Origin: Ascochyta rabiei
Lineage: Eukaryota; Ascomycota; Dothideomycetes; Pleosporales; Didymellaceae
DNA: 64,000 nucleotides
Direction of reading: 5' to 3'
Assembly (NCBI RefSeq): GCF_004011695.2
Contig: NC_082418.1
Coordinates: 992,001 to 1,056,000 of the forward strand
In this document: one piece after another, positions 31,554 to 39,103 of the stretch
How the letters are laid out: each line of letters opens with the position of its first letter
Position numbering within the stretch: the stretch's first letter is position 1
Notes under the pieces: generated by a model
What the model was told of the DNA's origin: nothing
Database searches by the model: none
The model's input: only the letters and a program-made list of their open reading frames with translations
Translations under genes and position numbers: made by a program

Positions 31554-31997
31554 TCACCAAGGCCACCAACCCCCCTTCTTCACGCGCGCAGCAACACCCA
31601 AGCCCTCTGTCGCCTCTCCCGCCTTATCCCCGAGCTCTCCCACCCTGGCTCCCACGCCCTCCATGGCACTCTCGGCGTCTCTCCGCTTGGCAGCAATGAC
31701 ACTGGCCAGCTCGGCGTGCAAGCCGCTCATCTCCGTCTTCTTATCGTGCGCCTCCTCGATCGCCTCGAGCTTCATCCATCCAAAGTACGCGAGCTGGTAT
31801 GTGAAGAGGGCGCCAAGGAAGCACTTGAGGATGGGTGCGGAGAAGGACTTGTAGAATGCGCCGACTCGGGAAGGCTGTTTGGGGGGCTGCGGTGGCGGGG
31901 GCTGCGGCTCGATGGAGAGGGTGCGGCGTGTGGTCCGGGGGAGGAGTTGGTGGGCTGTGGTGCGGCGTAGTAGGTGGGTGGCGCTGGTGGTGGTCAT
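31554..31997 (-). CDS. Small predicted mitochondrial membrane protein
   Basis: Single exon, 147 residues from the ATG at 31997. The N-terminus is Arg/Thr/Ser/His-rich without acidic residues (MTTTSATHLLRRTTAHQLL...RRTLS) and reads as a mitochondrial targeting sequence. A proline-rich linker follows, then a conserved-looking block SFSAPILKCFLGALFTYQLAYFGWMKLE containing one membrane segment (about residues 58-78), then a charged Ala/Glu/Lys helical region and the end GGWWPW. An upstream in-frame ATG near 32177 would extend it but would bury the targeting peptide. I do not recognise the family. A single-pass inner-membrane protein is inference. Confidence 0.65.
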   Translation of the reverse strand: MTTTSATHLLRRTTAHQLLPRTTRRTLSIEPQPPPPQPPKQPSRVGAFYKSFSAPILKCFLGALFTYQLAYFGWMKLEAIEEAHDKKTEMSGLHAELASVIAAKRRDAESAMEGVGARVGELGDKAGEATEGLGVAARVKKGGWWPW

Positions 31998-32490
31998 GGT
32001 GCGGGTGCTTCCTCGCTCGTGTGGTTGTGCAGGTTGTGCAAGCATGCCACGTGCTCTTCGTGTGGAGAAGCAAGGTCGGCGGCGGTAGGGTTGTGTTTTC
32101 GCCTCGCAGTGTGGGTGGTGGGTGTGGGCGTGGGCTGTGTGGGACGGTAGTGAGGCATGTTGGAGCTCCCATGCCATCACAATCCCAAGCAAACCTCCGC
32201 CTCCCGCGCGGAGGCCCGCACTAGCGCCGTCTGTGCGCTACCCTTTCCGAAGGGAACACCTTGCATCACTCGCACATCCCTACGCACCACACCACGCGCC
32301 CGCGCCTTCTTCTTCTTCTTCTTCTTCTTCTTCTTCTTCTTCCCTCCTTCCCTCCTTCCCTTCTTCTCTCCTTCTCTCCTTCTCTCCTCCCCTTCTTCCC
32401 TCCTTCTCTCCTTCCTTCTTCCCTCCTTCCCTCCCTCCCCAGCCTCGCCTTCTCTCCCCGAACGGCGAACTCCGCACCACGTCCGTCGCA
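31998..32490. promoter_or_regulatory. Divergent promoter with pyrimidine tract
   Basis: Spacer between the start codons of the small membrane-protein gene (-) and the RAMP4-like gene (+). From 32306 to 32450 the plus strand is almost purely C and T, beginning with a (TTC)n run. The tract lies just upstream of the RAMP4 ATG. Repetitive open frames on both strands here are artefacts. Confidence 0.55.
32306..32450. repeat. (TTC)n and CTTCCCTCC pyrimidine tract
   Basis: About 145 bp of C/T sequence: roughly 12 TTC units followed by CCTTCCTCC-type repeats. It lies in the promoter or leader of the RAMP4-like gene. Confidence 0.9.
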
Positions 32491-32844
32491 ATGGTACGCT
32501 ATCCGCTAGTCCCCCTGGCTGCTGCGATGCTCCTCCACATCAGGACAGCTCTGCGGGAGCAAGCTGGCTAACGGACGCGGTCAGGCACAAACACCACAGC
32601 AGCGCCAGGCCAACATGCGCTTTGCGAAGGCGCAGGAGAAGAAGATGGGCCGCCCCGAGACGGTGCAGGTTGTCAAGCCGCGGGGACCGCAGAAGAGCCC
32701 CATCAGCAAGGTCTGGATCAGTACGTGGCACACCACCTGGCACCACGGGAATAGGGCACGCGTGCTGACTGCTTCGGAATAGTCTTGCTCGCCTTTGTCC
32801 TCTGCGGTGGACTGCTTTTCGAACTCCTCAGGATGTTCTTCTAG
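32491..32844 (+). CDS. RAMP4/SERP1 (Ysy6)-like ER membrane protein
   Basis: Three exons, 32491-32493, 32585-32720 and 32783-32844, giving 66 residues. The first coding exon is only the ATG; introns are 91 and 62 nt with GTACGC/CAG and GTACGT/TAG ends. The product matches the RAMP4 family: N-terminal TPQQRQANMRFAKAQEKKMG, linker RGPQKSPISKVW, then one C-terminal membrane segment IILLAFVLCGGLLFELLRMFF. Family members are tail-anchored ER proteins that associate with the Sec61 translocon and help glycoprotein stability under stress; the yeast homologue is Ysy6. The gene is easily missed because no exon exceeds 136 nt. Length and hydrophobicity pattern are normal. Confidence 0.93.
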
Positions 32845-33443
32845 CTTCCTGCTCCGCGCCTCGACGTCCGAGCTCGGCATCCGCACCCCCCTTCGACCGC
32901 GAAGGCCCGGCCCCTTTACCGCTGAGCCCGTGGTGGAGGCGCCTACGCAAGACCTGGCCTTGCAAAACGCCCATGGCGTCTGTGGCGAGGAAGCGAGGCG
33001 AACACGGCGGCGCGCTTCACGAAAAGCACTTCTTCTCTTTCCTTTTAGGCCATTCTGTTGGACATAGGGCGCGGCGTTTGGGCGCACTACACCTCTGTGC
33101 ATAGAGCACTTTGGAGTCGAGCTGAGGGCATATACCAATGCAACTTTTACTTCCTCGTCTGTTCATGACACGTTGACAGTTGGCCGGACAGGAATCGTAT
33201 AGGCTAATGGCTGGACGGCAGAGCTGGGAAGCAAGGCGCTCAATGGGCAGCAGCACCACTCGTCCATCATAACACGTTGCGGCGCGTCTTGGAGATCTGA
33301 CGCGCAAAGTTCGAATACCCGTGCTTCCTTGCTCCAGCATTGTGGAAGAAACGTCCAAAAACACTCGATCCTCCACACTATTCAACCCGATTATGGAATA
33401 CCTCGCCTTGATCTCCTGCTTGGTCAATCTCACACAATCCCAC
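32845..33443. other. Convergent 3' spacer, no gene seen
   Basis: Spacer between the RAMP4-like stop (+) and the kappa-GST stop (-). Open frames here have no recognisable content. Confidence 0.5.
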
Positions 33444-34383
33444 CTACAACAGCGCCTTCCAGCCCCTCCCACTCGGCCTCTCGAGCCCCAGATGATCCGT
33501 AAGTTGTCCCATATGGTCAACGCCCCAAAACCCCTCCGTCTCGCCTTTCGCATTCGTAGCTATTGAAACAGTCAGTCCAGCTCATCTCCCAGACACCACG
33601 CACTCACCAACAAAGTACGGCAGCCCAAACGCCCCATGCCCAAACGCCTGCTCCGTGTTCCGCGTAAGCGCCTGCTTCACCTCGTCCGTCTGAGCCCGCT
33701 CCAGCACTCTCCTCGCCTCCTCATCGCTCCCGACAAGCGTGCGCAGGATCGCAAGCAGGTTCTCCGGCTTGGTGGGCTCGCCCCACTGCACCCACGTGTT
33801 CTCGTAGAACAGCGCGACGGCGCTCGCGACCGACTGCGGGTGCGAGAGCGAGAGCGAGACGAGCGCGCGTTGCACGGGCAGCGTGCTGATGGGGAACCCT
33901 GGGGGTGGCGCGCGCGAGATGGGGATGCTGAAGTAGCTGGCCCAGCGTGTGCGCTCCGTTTCTATCCACTTGTCTTTGTCTGTCGGGGTGTTAGCGCGGT
34001 CGTGACTTTCTACGATTTCACACAGCACGTGAGAGAATACAGATGCGATGCTCGTGCTGCTGTACATGCCCCTACACGGTAGCGTCGTGCAACGTACTTT
34101 TGATCGCCAACGGAGGCGTGTTGCCGCAGCGCTTCATCAAGCCGCCCAAGAGTATAGGCACGTATTTGATATCGCACTGCTTGAACACCGGCGAGTTCTG
34201 CGCGCACCCCGATTAGTCCAGCGCTCGATGCTGCATCCAAACAACGCACACCCGGGCCCGCTACCACAACCACGTAGCATCCACACCGTGACAAGAGCTC
34301 CAACGTACCTCCAAGACAGAAAAAGCAATGTACGCAAACGGCGACACAATGTCGACGTACAACGTCATCTTCGACTGTGCCAT
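33444..34383 (-). CDS. Kappa-class glutathione S-transferase (DsbA-like)
   Basis: Four exons: 34383-34309, 34197-34098, 33979-33608 and 33559-33444, giving 220 residues; introns are 111, 118 and 48 nt. The N-terminus TLYVDIVSPFAYIAF carries the catalytic Ser14 of kappa GST and 2-hydroxychromene-2-carboxylate isomerase. Then come CDIKYVPILLGGLM, NTPPLAIKNKDKWIETE, the helical insertion, and the C-terminal GAFGLPYFV-ATNAKGETEGFWGVDHMGQLTDHLG with the cis-Pro loop and active-site tail. Every junction restores conserved family sequence, so the model is firm. The enzyme conjugates or isomerises small electrophiles with glutathione, typically in mitochondria or peroxisomes. No targeting signal is obvious. 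Confidence 0.94.
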
Positions 34384-34900
34384 GCTGCGGAGTAGTCTGG
34401 TGCAAGGGTCCGTGGAGCTGGGCTTGTCGCGTCGCTGCGGTGATGCAGACAGATGGGTCTGTATCCGACAGCCGAGGCGTGCGAGGTGGAGAACGCAAGG
34501 GAAATCCGGGGGGTCTTTGGCGCTACGCACCACTAGCCCCGTTTCCATGCTCTGGGAAAGAACTGAACGGGGCCAGGATGCTGGAACGTCACCATCACAC
34601 AAGGCGGTAAAGAGGTGTGAGACCATGCATAACAATATATTGGTGCGGAGAAAGAGGCCAGTATCCCATCGTCGTCACAACATCCTTCGTGCAGATGCCT
34701 CTGATCGCTGAGAACCCGTCCTGCCCTGTAGAGTCCCCAACGGAGACAGACCTGTCCCGCGCTGGACACGGTGTATTCAAGAGCTTCATGTACAAGATGA
34801 TCATATCCGTCGTATCGCTGTCGAGTCCGTCGAATATGCAGAAATGGAGAAATCGCGATGCGTTCCTTGTCAAAGCTCGTAGTCGTCGGCGACGGAGAGC
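34384..34900. other. Intergenic, no gene seen
   Basis: 517-bp spacer between the kappa-GST start and the 3' end of the repeat-peptide precursor. It contains the GST promoter. Short open frames only. Confidence 0.5.
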
Positions 34901-35623
34901 TTACTCCTGGGCGTCACGCTTGCCGACGGGGAGACCGATGGGTCTGTAGGGGGGGCTCCAGACCCAGTTTCCCTTTCCAGCCTCAGCCTCAGCATCACGT
35001 TTGCCGACCGGAAGGCCGATGGGTCTGTAGGGGGGGCTCCAGACCCAGTCACCCTTTCCAGCCTCAGCCTCAGCTTCAGCATCACGTTTGCCGACCGGAA
35101 GGCCGATGGGGCGGTAAGGAGGGCTCCAGACCCAGTTTCCCTTTCCAGCATCGGGCTGAGCGTCACGCTTACCGACTGGGAGACCAATGGGCCTGTAGGG
35201 AGGAGACCAGACCCAGTTTCCGGCCTGAGCTTCGGCCTCAGCATCACGCTTGCCCACAGGCAGGCCGATCGGGCGGTAAGGAGGAGACCAGACCCAATTG
35301 CTTTTTCCAGCCTCAGCCTCCGCATCACGTTTGCCGACCGGAAGGCCAATAGGGCGGTAGGGAGGAGACCAGACCCAGTCACCCTTCTTGGCCTCAGCAT
35401 CGGCTTCGCGTTTGCCGATTGCTTCCTCGGAAGCGTCCTCGACGTAGTAGTAACCCTCGGGGATTTCGAAGACATCGTCAGCCGAGCCGGTGGTTTCAAT
35501 ACCCTCAGTCGTCTCAGGGGCGATCTCAGCGACCTCGGCGGCCTGAGGGGCGGGGTTGGCGATGGCAGCACCAGAAACGGTGGCAGCCAAGATGGTGGCG
35601 GCGATGACAGCGTTGAACCTCAT
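34901..35623 (-). CDS. Kex2-processed repeat peptide precursor, alpha-factor-like pheromone candidate
   Basis: Single exon, 240 residues. Residues 1-19 are a signal peptide (MRFNAVIAATILAATVSGA). An acidic pro-region runs to Lys71-Arg72. Six repeats follow, each KR, then an X-Ala dipeptide spacer (such as DAEAEA), a short G/K/N linker, then the identical core WVWSPPYRPIGLPVG. Cores are at 83-97, 110-124, 137-151, 164-178, 193-207 and 220-234; the last is followed by KRDAQE. This is the layout of yeast alpha-factor: Kex2 cuts after KR, a Ste13-type dipeptidase trims X-Ala, Kex1 removes C-terminal KR. The core shares W-x-W and a basic-Pro...Gly...Pro end with budding-yeast alpha-factor. A ribosomal peptide natural product precursor is the alternative, but no tailoring genes are near. 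Confidence 0.85.
   Translation of the reverse strand: MRFNAVIAATILAATVSGAAIANPAPQAAEVAEIAPETTEGIETTGSADDVFEIPEGYYYVEDASEEAIGKREADAEAKKGDWVWSPPYRPIGLPVGKRDAEAEAGKSNWVWSPPYRPIGLPVGKRDAEAEAQAGNWVWSPPYRPIGLPVGKRDAQPDAGKGNWVWSPPYRPIGLPVGKRDAEAEAEAGKGDWVWSPPYRPIGLPVGKRDAEAEAGKGNWVWSPPYRPIGLPVGKRDAQE
34925..35410 (-). repeat. 81-bp coding repeat x6
   Basis: Six tandem units of 27 codons (one has 29) encode the processed peptides. The 15-codon core is invariant at protein level while the spacers vary, which indicates selection on the core plus recent unit turnover. Confidence 0.9.
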
Positions 35624-36787
35624 CTTGAACGTTCAGAAGAGTACTGTTGAGTGAATGAATAAGTTGGTAGTTTGGATTGACTGTGACCAAATGATTGACT
35701 GGTGTGTTGTCGATGAGTCGATGGTGAGTATGTTGCGGTCGCAGATAAGGTGTCTTATAGTCGAGAATCGTTATGGAGAAACAAAGAATCGAGGCCATGT
35801 CTCTGCTGTGATATGTCAATAGGGTCAATAAGGTACACTGAGTGTCAACAGAGCTGACTATAGAGACGCGATGGCGTCCAATAGACGAACGTTCGTGAAG
35901 GTGAAGGATAGTCTTTCACAGGGTTTCCCTCCGTTTAGATACTTAACACCCAATCATAATGCTCTTTGCAGATAGAGGAACCCGTATAGAGCAGCAAAAA
36001 ACCCGCTCAATAGCATGCACTGATACTTAGGCATATCGGTACCATCAAGCTGGTCAGTTTGGTGCCGGAGGTACAAAGAACATGTCAACTCGCAGGACGT
36101 TTGAGAAGGGATTGCTGTTCGCTTGAGACAGCGAACGTGGTGAAAGCGAAGGTTGATAGTTAGCGTTTTCAGGTTTGAATAGCATCTGAATAGCGAGCTG
36201 ATCCTTGGCACGCCGCACGTTCACCTACGCTGACCACTGACGACGCCTCTCGCGCGGAATCGGTGAACGAGACAAAAACAAACGTAAGGGCTGACCAGAT
36301 ACCAGAGGTCAGTGGCGCTGCGCAAGCAGTGGGCGTTCGCACGTCGTCCTGGACATTTAGCCAGCCTCAACACGTGTGGTATGGCAGCGCCGCAACCGAG
36401 ACTGGAGCTGCTCGAATCCATAGCCAAACAGAACAAAATTCGGGTTTCTTTGTATCAACATTTCCCAGCTCTTTCCCTACTACGTGCTCTTTGTGGACTT
36501 GACTTTGATTGTGGCGAGCTACATTTTCTCCACACTCCATATGCCTGCCTTGTAGCCTGCATTTTAGGTCCAGAACGGATGTTGATGCAAATTCCAGAAC
36601 ACAGCAGTAACCACTGAAGAACGCCGGACGATTCAATTGTGATTGTGGATGTATCGTCGGGCACGTCAGTACAGAGTATGAGAGGTTCTAAGCTTAGTCA
36701 CATGTGCTAGTCCAGTCGCAGCTAGCTTACCTCGGAGCTTTGAGCCCAGTCGCGAAACAGTGCGCGTCGTGATGCCATTGAGACAGA
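35624..36787. promoter_or_regulatory. Divergent spacer, peptide precursor and MSM1
   Basis: 1.16-kb spacer between two divergent start codons. GAACGTTC occurs at 35627-35634, in the leader of the peptide precursor, and again at 35887-35894 inside a perfect 12-bp palindrome (ACGAACGTTCGT). The middle part is more AT-rich than neighbouring genes. I see no gene. Confidence 0.45.
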
Positions 36788-38791
36788 ATGCGTACACGAA
36801 TAGCCAACTCGACGGTCCCAGCATTGCGTAGCGTGTACTCGACCTTTACCAGGAGCTCGCCTTGGAGCCGCCGGTCATGTCTGGTTTACAGTAGTCACAG
36901 GCGATCCATCTCGACCAAACCTGCGCCCGAGAAGCCCTACTACATCACTACACCCATCTTCTACGTCAACGCTGCCCCTCATGTCGGCCACTTGTATACC
37001 ATGGTCCTTACGGATATTATCAAGCGATGGAACGTGCTCAGAGGGAAGAAGGCGATCATGTGCACCGGCACAGATGAGCATGGATTGAAGGTAGTTGGTC
37101 TTGCAAACTTATATGCATGTGCTGACTGTGTGAAGGTCCAACGAGCAGCTGCCAAAGCTGGCGTTGATCCTAAATCTTTCTGCGACAAAGGTGCAGATAT
37201 CTTCCGAGTACGCACTACCATTCCAAGTACATAAACCCGTCTTGGGCTCACACCACCTAGGACCTTGCGCTCAAGGCGGAAATCTCCAACGACCACTTCG
37301 TACGAACAACGGACCAAGACCACAAAGATGCTGTACAATATGCTTGGGTATGGGAGCATGCAGGAGTATGACATGGACACTGGTGGCTGATAACGGACAG
37401 TTCTTGTTACAAGAGAAGGGCCTCATCTACGAGCAGAAACACGAAGGATGGTACTCAGTCACCGACGAGTGCTTCTATCCGCAGTCAGGTGTACAGCCAT
37501 GGATTGAACCATCTACGGGAAGAAAGATCATGGTATGAATTGGCTTGATATTTAGTCCGAGCAGTGAGTTGACCGATGCACAGACGTCCATCGAGACAGG
37601 CAGTGAAGTCGAATGGTCCTCCGAAGAGAACTATCACTTCCGCCTCTCTGCTTTCCGTGAGCCGCTTCTCGAATTCTACAAGGCCAACCCGGAGTGGATA
37701 GCGCCAGAACACCGCATGAAGGAGGTTGTGCAGGCTGTGGAGTCCGGCCTTGAAGACCTGTCGATATCTCGTCCTTACGACCGTCTCACCTGGGGTATCC
37801 GAGTCCCTGACGATGACTCGCAGACCATCTACGTCTGGCTTGACGCTCTTATGAACTACGCGACCAAGGCGGGCTATCCTTTCACGCCAGGCAAAGAACG
37901 AGACGGAGGCTGGCCCGCTGACTGCCACGTCATTGGAAAGGACATAGTTCGCTTTCATTGCATCTACTGGCCGGCATTTCTCATGGCACTTGGCCTCCCT
38001 CTTCCCAAAAAGATCTTGACACACGCCCATTGGACCCTTGGAGGCGCGAAGATGTCAAAGTCGACCGGGCGGGTTGTGGATCCTTTCCACGCCTTGGACC
38101 GATACGGACCGGATGTCATGCGATTCTACATGGCTCACGATGGCGGCATACAAGACGACTCGAGCTACGACAACGTCCACATTATTCGACTGTACAACAA
38201 GTTCTTGAACCAGCAGCTAGGGAATCTCGCGTCTCGCATAACCAGAGGCAAGAAATGGAGCGTCCGCGGCGCAGTCGAACGCATCGGCAGTGCACCAGCA
38301 GAGTACTGGTCCGAGGGACCTGGATCAAGCTTTTGGACCAATTCTCTGAGCACCGTCGCATCCAAGGTCGATGGCTCGTTCGACATCTACGACCCCCGGA
38401 AGGCATTGTTCCAGGTAACAGAATTCGTACGAGGAGTAAGTGTACACATTGTATAGCGAAAGCATCGACTAATATCCCTCAGGCAAACGCGTTCTTCCAA
38501 ATGTCGAAACCATGGGATAACATAATCGAGTTTGCTCCTGGCGAGCCCGGGGAAGATGTTGACCGTACCATTTACCTTGGCGCCGAGGCTTTGCGCATGA
38601 CTGGCATCTTGCTCCAACCTTACATGCCGAACAAGGCAAAGAAACTGCTGGACCAGCTTGGTGTCCAGGAGGACAGAAGAACCCTGGCTTATTGTCAACC
38701 TGGCGCTGATCTTGATTATGGTACACCCATGATCACACTAGGATCGAAGCATGAGGGCGTTCTTTTCCCTCCTCTGGCAAGTGAAGAGTAA
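36788..38791 (+). CDS. msm1: Mitochondrial methionyl-tRNA synthetase
   Basis: Six exons: 36788-37090, 37136-37207, 37261-37347, 37401-37532, 37584-38435 and 38483-38791, giving 584 residues; introns are 45-53 nt. Residues 1-45 are Arg/Ser/Thr-rich with no acidic side chains, a mitochondrial presequence. The class I signature HVGH is at 65-68 and KMSKS at 354-358. In between are YYITTPIFYVNAAP, CTGTDEHGLK, the YVWLDALMNYATKAGYP block and GKDIVRFHCIYWPAFLMALGL. The anticodon-binding domain follows. It charges mitochondrial initiator and elongator tRNA-Met. Intron 1 is 45 nt, a multiple of three without stops, so unspliced RNA would stay in frame; family alignment shows it must be removed. Confidence 0.96.
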
Positions 38792-39103
38792 GGATTTGGG
38801 TTTGTCGTGTCACAGTATTGTAGCATATGTACTCTAGGGCCCGTGGCGATATCTCAGACGGATGGGTGAAAGAAATCAAACATGCCCTGTTCAAGCTCTT
38901 TTTCTCGACTGGCCTGTCAAAAACACTGCTATCGCACGACACTACCTACAGGTAAGTTTGCGCAACAGTGTGCACGGGCCGACGTGCTCGTCCGCAGGGC
39001 AGGTGCAGCCGAGGTTCGCGAAAGGTGGGCTGTCTAGCCTTTTCTCGCCCTTACGCTTTTGTGACCCAGCATCGCTTCACACACTCTTTTGGTAGCGGTC
39101 GAT
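38792..39103. promoter_or_regulatory. Spacer and possible 5' exon of NatB subunit
   Basis: 312 bp between MSM1 and the NatB subunit ATG. A good donor (CAG|GTAAGT at 38952) and acceptor (TAG at 39095) would define a 144-nt leader intron. An ATG at 38883 upstream of the donor would splice in frame into the NatB start, adding about 26 residues. I annotate the downstream ATG. Confidence 0.4.

Noticed and set aside
34858..35352. Plus-strand open frame over the peptide precursor (repeated HHVCRPEGRW-type units)
   Set aside because: It is the antisense of the 81-bp coding repeat; periodicity keeps it open. The minus strand has signal peptide, KR sites and conserved cores.
34901..35623. Ustiloxin/phomopsin-type ribosomal peptide cluster
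   Set aside because: The precursor architecture alone fits, but no UstY-type oxidase, tyrosinase or peptidase cluster is nearby; neighbours are a kappa GST and MSM1.
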